Positions 17,165-25,890 of a stretch of 64,000 bases of DNA are shown here, piece after piece. The notes below the pieces were generated by a model. The model ran no database searches. It was not told where the DNA came from and was given only the letters and a program-made list of their open reading frames with translations. The stretch lies in NCBI GenBank assembly GCA_963765295.1, contig CAVXVO010000002.1, forward strand, positions 100,889-164,888. The letters are read 5' to 3'. Position 1 is the first letter of the stretch; each line of letters opens with the position of its first letter. This stretch comes from PALSA-612 sp963765295 (GTDB lineage Bacteria; Actinomycetota; Thermoleophilia; Gaiellales; Gaiellaceae). The translations under genes were made by a program, and so were the position numbers.

Positions 17165-17191
17165 GTACCCCACGAGCGGCGGAGCCTAAAC
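17165..17191 (-). promoter_or_regulatory. Sigma-B/F-type promoter for the STAS gene
   Basis: On the minus strand GTTTAG (17191-17186) and GGGTAC (17170-17165) are separated by 15 bp. This matches the stress-sigma consensus, GTTTAA-N13..15-GGGTAT in Bacillus and GNNT-N14..16-GGGTAC in Streptomyces. It lies directly upstream of an anti-sigma antagonist, so positive feedback by the sigma factor encoded at 15553 is inferred. Confidence 0.6.
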
Positions 17192-17196
17192 CTGGG

Positions 17197-17363
17197 CTAG
17201 AAGATCGCTTCGACGAGCCAGCAGAGCGCCCGGCCACGAGCGCCGCCGCGGGGATGGTCAGGAGCCAGGCGAAGACGATGTTGCCGGCGACGCCCCCGCG
17301 CACGGCCGACAGCCGCTTCGTCGACCCGGAGCCGAGCACGCCGCCGAGATCACCTACGCCCAC
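17197..17363 (-). pseudogene. C-terminal remnant of a PiT inorganic phosphate transporter
   Basis: Minus-strand translation gives GSGSTKRLSAVRGGVAGNIV then FAWLLTIPAAALVAG, which closely resembles the conserved last two helices of PiT-family phosphate permeases. After a frame change near 17220 the next frame reads LCWLVEAIF and stops at TAG (17197), a plausible natural C-terminus. Upstream of ~17363 the similarity is lost and a stop interrupts. Only ~55 codons of an ~330-residue protein remain, so this is a relic in the gap between two STAS genes. Confidence 0.7.
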
Positions 17364-17422
17364 GCCGAGCCGGTCAGCTCTGCGAACTGCTCAGGTCCAC
17401 GCGCGTATCTGCGCGCGAGAGA

Positions 17423-17779
17423 TCAGCCCGGCAGATCCGCTGCTGCCAGGTGCTCGAGCGCGTCGTCGCGCGTTTCGAAGATGGTGAACACGCGGTCGAG
17501 GAGCGTGATCTCGAAGATCTTGCGGACGTTGTGCTCGCTGCAGACGACGAGCAGCTCGCCGCCTCCCGGCCGGAGACGCTTGCTCACGTTGAGGAGCACC
17601 CGCAGCATCGTCGAGTCGATGAACGTCACCTCCGAAAGGTCGACGACGATCGACCGCTTGCCCTCGTCGGCGAGACGCAGCAGCTCCCGCTCGACGCTCG
17701 CCGCCGCGTACAGGTCGGCATCGCCGCTGACCGTGACGACGCAACCCGCATCCCGCTCGATGTCCAGATTCACGCCCAT
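17423..17779 (-). CDS. STAS-domain anti-sigma factor antagonist
   Basis: A 118-residue STAS protein, a close paralogue of the one ending at 16766. Both share FIDST, LLxVxKRxRPxGG and NVRxIFEITLLDRVF-like segments, suggesting local duplication. The Ser in VTFIDSTMLRVLL is the expected phosphorylation site. ATG 17779 is chosen over GTG 17797 because GAGGAGG lies 5-6 bases upstream. It probably competes for the RsbW encoded at 16304. The ~170 bp between this gene and the broken STAS gene holds no other gene. Confidence 0.88.
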   Translation of the reverse strand: MGVNLDIERDAGCVVTVSGDADLYAAASVERELLRLADEGKRSIVVDLSEVTFIDSTMLRVLLNVSKRLRPGGGELLVVCSEHNVRKIFEITLLDRVFTIFETRDDALEHLAAADLPG

Positions 17780-17950
17780 GGGGTCCTCCTCGTCCACCGG
17801 CTTACCGTAACCGCCTGTAGCCGCCGGTGCTGGCTGTGCCTTTCCGCGATCGAGGCCGGACTAAACCTCGCGACGGGGCGGCACGACGAGCCCGAGTGCA
17901 TAGGATTTGCTGCGGCGCCGCGCTGACGCGTCGCCGAAAGGGAGGTCGAC

Positions 17951-18287
17951 ATCGAACCGGAACCGTTCTCGATTACGAGGAGCACGCACGGCGAGACCGA
18001 GGTCGTCACACTCGTGGGCGAGCTCGACATGGCGAACGCCGACGCGGTGGCCGAGACGCTCGACGAGCTCGCCGCGGAGTGGCAGCGCGGTCGTCGTCGA
18101 CCTCGCGAACCTGTCCTTCATCGACTCGAGCGGCATCCATGCCCTGCTCCGCCCGAGACCGTACGACGGCTCGTTCGAGCTGGTGTGCCCGGCCGGGAAC
18201 GTCAGGCGCGTGCTCGAGGTGACGAAGCTGGAGCACGTCCTGCCCGTCCACGACACGCTCGACGACGCCCTCGCCGCCACCGCATGA
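17951..18287 (+). pseudogene. Third STAS protein, frameshifted and without a standard start
   Basis: The first frame (from 17951) reads PFSITRSTHGETEVVTLVGE then LDMANADAVAETLDELAA, the N-terminal half of a STAS domain. After ~18087 the next frame (+1) reads SAVVVDLANLSFIDSSGIHA and continues to DTLDDALAATA, with the Ser motif DSSG. One surplus base near TGGCAGCGCGG would explain the break. A strong AAAGGGAGG (17938-17946) precedes an ATC codon, not ATG, at 17951. Either ATC is a rare start or a miscall, or GTG 18014 is used. The stop overlaps the LLM gene start (ATGA), so these two form an operon. Confidence 0.7.
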
Positions 18288-19237
18288 CGGGAAGATCAAA
18301 GCTCAAGCTCGGCGTCCTCGCCTGGAACCAGTACACGGACTGGCCGTCGCTGCGGGACGTCGGCGTGCTCGCCGACGACCTCGGCTACGACTCGCTGTGG
18401 ACATGGGACCACCTGTATCCGATCGTCGGCGACCCGCGACGGTCCCATGTTCGAGGGCTACCTGACGCTGGCGGCCTGGGCGGCGCTGACGAAGCGGGTC
18501 ACGCTGGGGCTGATGGTCGGCGCCAACACCTTCCGCAACCCGGCCCTCGTCGCCAAGATGGCCACGACACTCGACCACATCTCGGGCGGTCGCGCCTATC
18601 TCGGCATCGGCGGCGCCTGGTTCGAGACCGAGCACACGGCGTTCGGATTCCCGTTCGGCAAGAGCCCCGGCGAGCGGCTCGACTGGTTCGACGAGGCGGT
18701 CGAGCTGATGCGCGGCATGCTCCACGACGAGGAGACGAGCGCGCGCGGCCGCTTCTACCAGGCGAGCCGCGTTCGCAACGTCCCGCCGCCGATTCAGCGA
18801 CGGCTCCCGATCCTGATCGGCGGCTCCGGCGAGCGGAAGACGCTCGCGACCGTCGCCCGCTACGCCGACGCCTGGAACACGGGCGGCGGCCTCGAGCGCG
18901 TCCTGCACAAGGACGCAGGTGCTCCGTCGCTGGTGCGAGGAAGTCGGGCCGCGACCAGTCGGAGATCGAGCGGACGCTGCAGGGCGGGTCACCCGTCATC
19001 CGGGACACGGTCGAGGAGGCGGAGCGAGCGGCGCAGGCAATCGCCGAGCACAACGGCCTGCCCGACTTCCGCGGCCCGGCCGGGACGGCGGAGACGATCG
19101 CCGAGGCTCTCGTCCCCCAGATCGAGCTCGGCTTCCACCACGTGTACTTCGACATGCCGGCTCCCTACGACCGCGAGACGCTCGAGCGCCTCGTCGGCGA
19201 GGTCAAGCCGTTGCTCGAACGGGCGATCGCCGCCTAG
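18284..19237 (+). CDS. LLM-class F420-dependent oxidoreductase, three apparent frameshifts
   Basis: Translation in successive frames gives one complete luciferase-like monooxygenase-fold protein of about 316 residues. It starts KLKLGVLAWNQYTDWPSLRD and LWTWDHLYPIVGDP; the second frame (from ~18440) gives MFEGYLTLAAWAALTKRVTL, ISGGRAYLGIGGAWFETEH and RLPILIGGSGERKTL; the third (18915-18950) gives QVLRRWCEEVG; the last restores SEIERTLQGG to the C-terminus GEVKPLLERAIAA. The family uses coenzyme F420 or FMN in hydride transfers. Each of the three breaks equals one extra base, and the net frame is restored, so sequencing errors are likelier than decay. Confidence 0.75.
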   Translation: MTGRSKLKLGVLAWNQYTDWPSLRDVGVLADDLGYDSLWTWDHLYPIVGDPRRSHVRGLPDAGGLGGADEAGHAGADGRRQHLPQPGPRRQDGHDTRPHLGRSRLSRHRRRLVRDRAHGVRIPVRQEPRRAARLVRRGGRADARHAPRRGDERARPLLPGEPRSQRPAADSATAPDPDRRLRRAEDARDRRPLRRRLEHGRRPRARPAQGRRCSVAGARKSGRDQSEIERTLQGGSPVIRDTVEEAERAAQAIAEHNGLPDFRGPAGTAETIAEALVPQIELGFHHVYFDMPAPYDRETLERLVGEVKPLLERAIAA

Positions 19238-19246
19238 AGGACCGCC

Positions 19247-20065
19247 CTAGAAGACGTTGTAGGGCCGGTCGTGCAGCGCCTCGGGGAGGGCTGCAAAGAG
19301 CAGGAAGAGGAGCGTCAACGCGCCGACCAGCATCATCGTGACGCGCGCCCTGCTCCGCCCGCCGCGTCCGGACGTATCGACCGGCCGCGGAGCCGCGCTC
19401 CGCGCCTCGACCGGCCTGCGCGCGCGAAACGCGATGTCGTTTGCGAACAAGCGTGCGTTCAGCCGCACGAGGCGGCCGGCGATGCACCGGATCTCGACGT
19501 CGTCGAACGCAGCGAGCAGGCGCGACACGGCGGACGGGCCGAGCAGGTGCAGGAGCGTCGGATCGCTCTCGGGCTGGCGGCCGATCAGGAATCGGAGCCG
19601 CGTCTTCAGGCGGAAGCAGTTCGGGACCGAGCCGACGAGCAGCCCGCCCGGCCGGAGCACTCGCCGCGCCTCGTCGAGCACTCGCTCGGGGAGACGCAGG
19701 TGCTCGAGCACCTCGGCGACGACGACGACGTCGAAGGACGCGTCCGCGAACGGCAGCGGGTCGTCGAGGTCGGCCCACGTTGTCGCAAGGCCGCGCTTCT
19801 CCGCGCGCGCGAGCGCGGTCCGGTCGACGTCCACGCCGACGATCGAGTTGCCGTCGAGGTACGCCGACGAGAGCGCTCCGTCCCGGCAGCCGAGGTCGAG
19901 GATGCGCAGCCCGGGCCCGCCGATCCACTCGCGGAAGATCGGGATGCGATCGGGCGCGCAGAAGACGAACCCGTCGTCCCGGCTCGCCTCGTGATGGCGC
20001 CGATAGGCGCGCTCGATCGTCTCGCGTCTCCCCAAGACCCGACCGAGTGTAGAAAAAGCCTGCAA
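19247..20065 (-). CDS. Class I SAM-dependent methyltransferase with C-terminal membrane helix
   Basis: A 272-residue protein. The Rossmann-fold methyltransferase core spans ~50-150: motif I ILDLGCRDGALS, the acidic GVDVDRTAL, LPFADASFDVVVVAEVLEHL and VLRPGGLLVGSVPN (Methyltransf_11 type). After ~240 there is a single hydrophobic helix (MMLVGALTLLFLLFAALP), so the enzyme is probably tail-anchored in the membrane, which suggests a lipid, quinone or glycan substrate. The substrate is not identifiable. It is convergent with the LLM gene (9 bp apart). The start at 20065 is the only one keeping the whole domain. Confidence 0.8.
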   Translation of the reverse strand: MQAFSTLGRVLGRRETIERAYRRHHEASRDDGFVFCAPDRIPIFREWIGGPGLRILDLGCRDGALSSAYLDGNSIVGVDVDRTALARAEKRGLATTWADLDDPLPFADASFDVVVVAEVLEHLRLPERVLDEARRVLRPGGLLVGSVPNCFRLKTRLRFLIGRQPESDPTLLHLLGPSAVSRLLAAFDDVEIRCIAGRLVRLNARLFANDIAFRARRPVEARSAAPRPVDTSGRGGRSRARVTMMLVGALTLLFLLFAALPEALHDRPYNVF

Positions 20066-20096
20066 TGTTGCGGGTAAAGCTCCGGCTAAGGAGCTG

Positions 20097-20875
20097 TTAC
20101 GACGCTGACTGGCCCCCGTCGACGATCAGCGTCGTACCCGTGACGTAATCGGATGCCCCGGAGGCGAGAAAGACGACGGCGCCCTTGAGGTCGTCCGGCG
20201 CCGCCGTACCGTCCGAGCGGGATGCGGCTCCAGCAGACGCTCGCCGGCTGCGTCGAGTGTGCTTCCGGAGAGATCGGTGGGGAACCAGCCTGGTGCGATC
20301 GCGTTGACGTTGATTCCGTGCGGCGCCCATTTCACGGCCAGGTCGATCGTCAGCGCGACGAGCCCGCCCTTGCTCGCGTTGTACGGGATCGCATTCATCG
20401 CCGCCTGCGGCGCACCGCGGAAGGCGGCGACGGAGGCGACGTTGACGATCTTGCCTCCCTCGCCCTGCTCGATCAGGACCCGCCCGACGCTCTGCGCGAA
20501 CAGGAAGGCGCCCGTCAGGTTGACGTCGATCACCTTCTGCCAGCCCTCGAGCGGCACGTCCTCCGGCGGCGCGCCCCACGACGTGCCCGCGTTGTTGACG
20601 AGGATGTCGACGCGGCCGAGCTCGTCGACGGTGCGGCCCACGACCGCGTCGATCGCCGCCGGATCACGGAGGTCGCAGCCGAGGCCGATCGCGCGGACGC
20701 CCAGCTCCACCAGCTCGCCCGCCGCCTGCTCGCAGCGATCCGCCCGGCGTGCGCAGAGGACGAGGTCGGCGCCCGCCTCGGCCAGCGCCTCGGCCATCTG
20801 CCGCCCGAGTCCGCTGCCGCCGCCGGTGACGATCGCGACCTTGCCGGTCAGGTCGAAGAGCTCCTGCACCTTCAT
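20097..20875 (-). CDS. Short-chain dehydrogenase/reductase (frameshifted)
   Basis: A classical SDR of ~258 residues: TGGGSGLGRQ nucleotide-binding motif, DILVNNAG, catalytic Ser/Tyr/Lys in NVASVAAF and YNASKGG, and the C-terminal VVFLASGASDYVTGTTLIVD with GGQSAS stop. The frame changes near 20220-20240: after TLDAAGERLLE two surplus bases (an extra C in GAGCCGC and an extra base in GGCGGCGCC) restore the expected RIPLGRYGAPDDLKG-like link. It overlaps the CoA-transferase stop (ATGA), so both are one operon. The substrate is unknown; pairing with a CaiB-type transferase suggests acyl-CoA or steroid metabolism (inference). Confidence 0.8.
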
Positions 20876-21702
20876 CGGCAGGCCGCCACGGCCGCGATCG
20901 GCAGGTCATGCTCGTCGGCCCACCGCTCCCACTCCTCCGGCGTCCGGCTCCTGAAGGTCTCCTCGGTCGGCTCGCCGCCGAGCTCGGCCGAGAGCCGCTC
21001 GCGGAAATGCGGCTCGAGCGCTGCGACGCCGATCCAGCCGCCGCCCGCCTCGTACAGCCCGTAGAACGGCGAGCCGCCGCCGAGCGGGCCGCCCGGAACG
21101 GTCAGGCCGTGCTCCCAGGGGAGCGCGAAGAAGGCCGCGCTGTCCGCGAGCGCGATCTCCGCGTAGCGCGTCTCCGCCGCGCGCTCGCGGGCGTGGAGGA
21201 GCGCTACGGCCGCCGTCGCGGCGCGCTCCGCCCCGCCGAGGTCGGCGACGAGCGCCTGCGGCAGCCCGGGCGGCGACACGAGCCCGTGCGCCGCGACGTA
21301 GGTCAGGTCGTGCCCCGGCCGTTCCTGGCCGGGGGCCGGGTGGCCCACGATCGCAACGTGGACGAGGTGCGGGTGCCGTGCCTCCACCTCGTCGCGCGCC
21401 AGGCCCATGCGTGCGAGCGCCGAGGGGCGGCTCGACGTGAGCAGGACGTCGGCGTCGGCAAGCAACTCGTGCAGCCGCCCGCGCCCTGCCTCGTCCTTCA
21501 GGTCGAGCCGAAGCACAGCCTGCCCGTCGGCCAGCCGCGCGTACAGCTCGGGGCTCACCGCCTCCAGTGGGTCGCCGGACGGCGGCTCGACCTTCGTCAC
21601 CGACGCACCGAGCTCCGCGAGCCGCGCCGCAGCAGCGGGCCCCGGCAGGTTGATCGCGACGCAGACGAGGCGAACGCCGGTGAGCGGAGCCGCGTAGGTC
21701 AC
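20872..21702 (-). CDS. Type III CoA-transferase (CaiB/BaiF family), short
   Basis: About 276 residues. It begins with the family N-terminus TGVRLVCVAINLPGPAAAAR, then LGASVTKVEPPSGDPLEAVS, LDLKDEAGRGRLHELLADAD and ADVLLTSSRPSALARMGL. The expected catalytic Asp sits in the Rossmann-like segment. Known members move CoA between acyl groups. It is shorter than typical (~380-400) because the C-terminal part after GGWIGVAALEPHF is brief, though short forms exist. GTG 21702 is proposed; the frame is open to 21738. It overlaps the SDR start by 4 bp. Confidence 0.75.
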   Translation of the reverse strand: MTYAAPLTGVRLVCVAINLPGPAAAARLAELGASVTKVEPPSGDPLEAVSPELYARLADGQAVLRLDLKDEAGRGRLHELLADADVLLTSSRPSALARMGLARDEVEARHPHLVHVAIVGHPAPGQERPGHDLTYVAAHGLVSPPGLPQALVADLGGAERAATAAVALLHARERAAETRYAEIALADSAAFFALPWEHGLTVPGGPLGGGSPFYGLYEAGGGWIGVAALEPHFRERLSAELGGEPTEETFRSRTPEEWERWADEHDLPIAAVAACR

Positions 21703-21804
21703 GGCTGGATCATCCCAGACAGGCGACGCGAGACGCACTTCTTCGTCCCGGGCCGGCTTCGTGCTCGGAACCGCCCTACCAACGCCGGCAGGCCGGCGCC
21801 TCGC

Positions 21805-22383
21805 TCATTCCTCTGCGGCTCCCAGAGCATCCTCGGTGCCCGCCATCGCAATCCCGCGAGCGATCAACTCGTCGACCTTCAGCCAGTCGTTCGCGAGCTC
21901 GACGCCCTGGGCCCGCGCGATCGCCGCCTGGAGCGGCTTCGCCCAGATGTGCTCCACCAGGGCGAGCGCGGCCGTCGTGTTCCGCGGCACCGAATCGGTG
22001 AGGAGGAGGCGGTTCTCCTCTCCGAAGGCGTGGCCGTCCGCCAACTCGGCGGCTCCGGAGATCGCACCCACGGCGATTCCTTCGGCACCGCCGGAACCCC
22101 ACCCCATCAGCGCGCCGATCAGAGCGCCGAAGCTCGACGCCTCCTCCCAGTCCAGGTCGCTCGCGGTGAGAGTGGCGACGGCACCGGCCGAGTCCTTGCG
22201 TACCACCAGAAGGTCGATCAGGCGAATCACCTCCGCGTTCTTCAGGCGCTCGAGCTCAGGGAGGATCTCGCCCTTGAACTTGTTGCCGTCGAAGACGAAC
22301 GACCAGATCTGGACCGGCCCGAACTGCGTCAGCCGGTCGAGCACGTCTTCCAGCGTCAAGTCCTCTTTCGGAGGCATGTCCAC
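21805..22383 (-). CDS. DUF6325-like protein
   Basis: A 192-residue protein opening with GPVQIWSFVFDGNKFKGEIL and the segment VIRLIDLLVVRKDSAGAVAT, which match the DUF6325/DUF1269-like layout of a small alpha/beta domain plus a Gly-rich hydrophobic helix (FGALIGALMGWGSGGAEG). The end is an acidic helix. Function unknown; related domains occur in stress-associated membrane proteins. The next minus-strand gene but one upstream carries a DUF1269 domain fused to a sulfatase, so related domains cluster here. ATG at 22383; ATG 22377 is an alternative. Confidence 0.65.
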   Translation of the reverse strand: MDMPPKEDLTLEDVLDRLTQFGPVQIWSFVFDGNKFKGEILPELERLKNAEVIRLIDLLVVRKDSAGAVATLTASDLDWEEASSFGALIGALMGWGSGGAEGIAVGAISGAAELADGHAFGEENRLLLTDSVPRNTTAALALVEHIWAKPLQAAIARAQGVELANDWLKVDELIARGIAMAGTEDALGAAEE

Positions 22384-22435
22384 GTCGTGAGCCTACCGTC
22401 GTCTCGACGTTCGCCCTCACCCGGATCGGTTGAGA

Positions 22436-22707
22436 TCAGCTCGTCAGCGGAGGAATGCCCTTGGCGATCAGGTCGACGCCGAAGACGAGGAAGAGGACGA
22501 CCATGACCGCGGCGTTGTGGACGGCGAGCCAGGACTTCATCTCGTCCAGCTCCGCCTTGGCGTGCTCGCCGCCGACCAGGTAGTAGACGACCGGGACGGC
22601 AATCTCGCCCGCTGCGAGAACAGCATCAGGATCACCGCGATGACCGCCATGGCGCTGATCGCCACGCCGATCGCGAACGTCAAGACCTCGGCGACTCCCT
22701 GGCCCAT
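22436..22707 (-). pseudogene. Internally deleted SfLAP/GAP membrane protein remnant
   Basis: GGGAGG and ATG 22707 open MGQGVAEVLTFAIGVAIS and VIAVILMLFSQ, the first helix of the sulfolipid-1-addressing (SfLAP/GAP) family. The frame then shifts near 22620 directly into AVPVVYYLVGGEHAKAELDE and NAAVMVVLFLVFGVDLIAKG, the last helix of the same family. The ~130 central residues of the family are absent. Only the two ends survive, so this is a deletion pseudogene. A full paralogue is at 25891. I see nothing else in 22708-22900. Confidence 0.7.
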
Positions 22708-22900
22708 GCGTCCTCCCGTCAGCTTCCCGTCGCGGCGGCGACCACGTGGACCGTGCCGGGTGAGGTGCCCGGGTTGCCGACGATCGCTCAGACCCGGTCG
22801 ACGGGCGCATCCAGCGATCTGACGATTCTGAAGTTGTTCATGGATTCGGGGCGGGCAGCACGGTGCGTGCCGCCCGCCCCGAGGTCCTTCTCTCTAGTTC

Positions 22901-25810
22901 CTATGCGCCGACCCCGTGCGCGACGGCGTGCAGGCTCTCGTGCTCGTGCAGGGCCACATCGTCGTCGTGCGTCGTCGGCTTGGGCTTCAGGTCGAAGACG
23001 ACCTCCTTCACGGTGCCGGTGAAGACGTACGGCGCCTTGTCCTCGTAGGCCAGATCGACGACGAGGCCGTTGTCACGACTCACGTCCATGCCGGCATACG
23101 ACGTGGCCATCATCGGCACGGTCTTGTCGATCCGGCCGCCGCCGACCTGCTCGCCGTTCGCCCAGAGCGTGACGTTGCCCCCGCTGCCCGGCTTGGGCTC
23201 GTCGGCCTCGAACAGCATCTTGACGCTGACGTCGCCGGTCGGAATCGGCGTCTCCGAGACCTGCTTGTAGGCCTCCACACCGAGGAACGAATACGTGTGG
23301 TTGAGCAGGCCCTTCTCGTCGACCCAGAGCGAGAATCCGCCGATGAAGTCGGCGTTCGCGACGATCACGCCCTCGGCCCCGCCCTCGGGCACCTCGAGCT
23401 CCGCCTCGATCGCGTACGAGCGGCCCGCGATGCGAGGCACGAGACCCTTCTGGATGTTCTGCACATCGCCCGCGAACGTGAATCGCGTCACAGTCGGGAG
23501 CGGCGGCAGGATGCCGTAGAAGACGGCGATCGAGCCGAGCAGGGGCAAAGCCCGGTTGCGTTCCGCCTCGTGCCAGAACAGCTCCTTCAGCTCGGCCAGC
23601 TTGTCGGGGTTCTCCGCCGCCAGGTCCTTCGCCTGGGAGAAGTCGTCCGGCAGGTAGTAGAGCTCCCACCCGTCTTCGTTCGGGTCCCAGCCGGAGCCCG
23701 GCCCGAATTGCGCGAGCGTCTCCGGTGAGAGATCCCACGGCGCCTTGTCGAGCCTTGCGCAGGCCCACCAGCCGTCCTTGTAGATCGCCCTGGCACCGAT
23801 CACCTCGAAGTACTGCACGGTGTGCCGCTCGTCGGCCGTGGGGTCGTCGAAGGTGTAGAGGAAGCTCGTGCCGTCCATCGGCTCCTGCTCGATCCCGTCG
23901 ACCGCCTTCGGCTGAGGAATCCCGGCCGCTTCGAGAATCGTCGGCCCGATGTCGATGCAGTGTGTGAACTGTGAGCGGAGAGCACCGCCCGTCTCGACCT
24001 TGCCGGGCCACGCAACCACCATCGGATTGCGCGTTCCGCCCAGGTGGCTCGCCATCTGCTTGCCCCACTGGAACGGAGTGTTGCCTGCCCACGCCCAGGC
24101 GGCGGCGATGTGAGGAGCCGTGTGGTCCCCGCCCCACCCCTCGATACCGCCGTACTTGTCGATCAGCTCGAGTTGCTGGGCGGGGTCGAGCACCACGCCG
24201 TTCAGGAACGTCATCTCGTTGAACGAGCCGGTTGTCGTCCCTTCGAGGCTGGCGCCGTTGTCGCCCCAGATGTAGATGACGAGCGTGTTCTCGAGCTCGC
24301 CTCCTTCGTCCAGCGCGTCGAGGAGCCGGCCGACGTTCCAGTCCGCGTTCTCCTGGAACCCGGCGTAGACCTCCATCTGGCGCGTGTAGAGCTTCTTCGA
24401 GGCATCGTCGAGCGATTCCCACGCGGGGAAGAGATCTGGCCGCTCGGTCAGAACCGCGTCCTGCGGGATCACGCCGAGCTTCTTCTGTCGCTCGAAGATC
24501 TCCTCCCGGAGCGTGTCCCAGCCCTGGTCGAACTTGCCCGTGTACCTGTCCGCCCACTCCTTGGAGACGTGGTGCGGCGCGTGCGCGCAGCCCGTGGAGT
24601 AGTAGAGGAACCACGGAGTCTCGCTGTCCTGCGCACGGACTGCGTGCACCCACTCGACGGCCTTGTCGGTGAGGTCGTCCGGGAAGTAGTACGGCTTGCC
24701 GTCGGAGCCCTCGGGCACGCCGATGTTCGTGTTGTCCTGCGTGACGAGCGGATCCCACTGGCCCGCTGCGCCGCTGAGGAAGCCCCAGAAGTGGTCGAAG
24801 CCCCAGGCCTGCGGCCAGTGGCTGAACGGCCCCGCGGCACCCTGCTCGCGGTCCGGCGTCAGATGCCATTTGCCGAAGCCGCCGGTCACGTAGCCGTTCT
24901 CCTTCAACACGCGCGGGAACGGCGCGCAGCTCCTCGGTACGGCGCCCGTGTAACCCGGGAACGGCCCCGGGAACTCGGCGACCGAGCCCATGCCGACGCG
25001 GTGCTGGTTGCGCCCCGTCAGCATCGCCGCCCGGGTGGGCGAGCAAAGCGCAGTCACATGGAACCGGTTGTATGTGATCCCCTGCTTCTGGACCCGGGTC
25101 AGGTTCGGCGTCGAGATCGGACCACCGAAGGTGTCCGGCTGTCCGAAGCCGGCGTCGTCGATGATGACGAGCAGCACGTTCGGCGCTCCCTCCGGCGGTT
25201 TCGGCCCGGGGACGATCGTCCAGTCGGCGACCGACTCGTCGAGCGTTCGTCCGATCGTCCCGCCGAAGCTCCGGTCCGGAAGCGGGAGCACCGTGCGGTC
25301 GGGGACGAACTTCCCCATCGCCTCCGCCAGGCCGTCCTTCAGAGCCTTGACCCCTTTCTCGTCGGTCTCCACGATCGACTTCGCGGGGGAGCCGGGAAGC
25401 GCCTGCTCGACCGCGAGCCGCTGCTCGTCGTCGAAGAGGGCGATGATGCCGGCCGACCCGGGCGGGAGGTTCTCGCCGATCTTGTCGTGGATCTCGTTCT
25501 CCAGACGGTGGTCGACGAACTTGCCGACGAGGCCGCCTGCGGCCGCACCGACGGCGACGGTCGCGAGCAGCGGCGGAGCGAACAGGCCGACCGCGACGCC
25601 GACGCCGCCGCCCCAGCCCGCGCCCTTGCGGCCGCGGTGATCGCCGGTCTGCTGCACCGAGACCGTGCCGTCCTTCGCGTGCGTGACGAGGATCACACCC
25701 TCGATCGTCACCTTCTTGTCGTCGACGAGCCCGACGAGCCGTTCGAAGTCCTCGGTCGCGGTGTCGATGTCCTGGTATCCCGCGACCAAGACGTCTGTTG
25801 TCTTGGCCAT
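22901..25810 (-). CDS. DUF1269 domain fused to arylsulfatase
   Basis: A 969-residue protein. Residues 1-170 are a DUF1269-type domain (DVLVAGYQDIDTATEDFERL; Gly-rich hydrophobic GGGVGVAVGLFAPPLLATVA). Residues ~210-720 are a type I sulfatase: metal site VLLVIIDDAGFGQPD, the formylglycine motif CSPTR at 256-260 (Cys type, needing maturation by a formylglycine-generating enzyme), KWHLTP, and the DNG metal site in YIWGDNGAS. The last 250 residues form a beta-sandwich extension common in long arylsulfatases. No signal peptide is seen, so it may be cytoplasmic or membrane-associated through the Gly-rich helix. No maturase gene is in the window. It hydrolyses sulfate esters; substrate unknown. Confidence 0.88.
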   Translation of the reverse strand: MAKTTDVLVAGYQDIDTATEDFERLVGLVDDKKVTIEGVILVTHAKDGTVSVQQTGDHRGRKGAGWGGGVGVAVGLFAPPLLATVAVGAAAGGLVGKFVDHRLENEIHDKIGENLPPGSAGIIALFDDEQRLAVEQALPGSPAKSIVETDEKGVKALKDGLAEAMGKFVPDRTVLPLPDRSFGGTIGRTLDESVADWTIVPGPKPPEGAPNVLLVIIDDAGFGQPDTFGGPISTPNLTRVQKQGITYNRFHVTALCSPTRAAMLTGRNQHRVGMGSVAEFPGPFPGYTGAVPRSCAPFPRVLKENGYVTGGFGKWHLTPDREQGAAGPFSHWPQAWGFDHFWGFLSGAAGQWDPLVTQDNTNIGVPEGSDGKPYYFPDDLTDKAVEWVHAVRAQDSETPWFLYYSTGCAHAPHHVSKEWADRYTGKFDQGWDTLREEIFERQKKLGVIPQDAVLTERPDLFPAWESLDDASKKLYTRQMEVYAGFQENADWNVGRLLDALDEGGELENTLVIYIWGDNGASLEGTTTGSFNEMTFLNGVVLDPAQQLELIDKYGGIEGWGGDHTAPHIAAAWAWAGNTPFQWGKQMASHLGGTRNPMVVAWPGKVETGGALRSQFTHCIDIGPTILEAAGIPQPKAVDGIEQEPMDGTSFLYTFDDPTADERHTVQYFEVIGARAIYKDGWWACARLDKAPWDLSPETLAQFGPGSGWDPNEDGWELYYLPDDFSQAKDLAAENPDKLAELKELFWHEAERNRALPLLGSIAVFYGILPPLPTVTRFTFAGDVQNIQKGLVPRIAGRSYAIEAELEVPEGGAEGVIVANADFIGGFSLWVDEKGLLNHTYSFLGVEAYKQVSETPIPTGDVSVKMLFEADEPKPGSGGNVTLWANGEQVGGGRIDKTVPMMATSYAGMDVSRDNGLVVDLAYEDKAPYVFTGTVKEVVFDLKPKPTTHDDDVALHEHESLHAVAHGVGA

Positions 25811-25890
25811 CGATCATCCCTCCTTCGCAGTCTTGTCCACGCACAGCAGATCGCGGCAGAGCCGATTCGGCATCGCCCTGAACGGATGAG

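Noticed and set aside
16766..17173. STAS gene starting at GTG 17173
   Set aside because: That codon overlaps a good sigma-B-like -10 element; the in-frame GTG 17125 fits the domain start.
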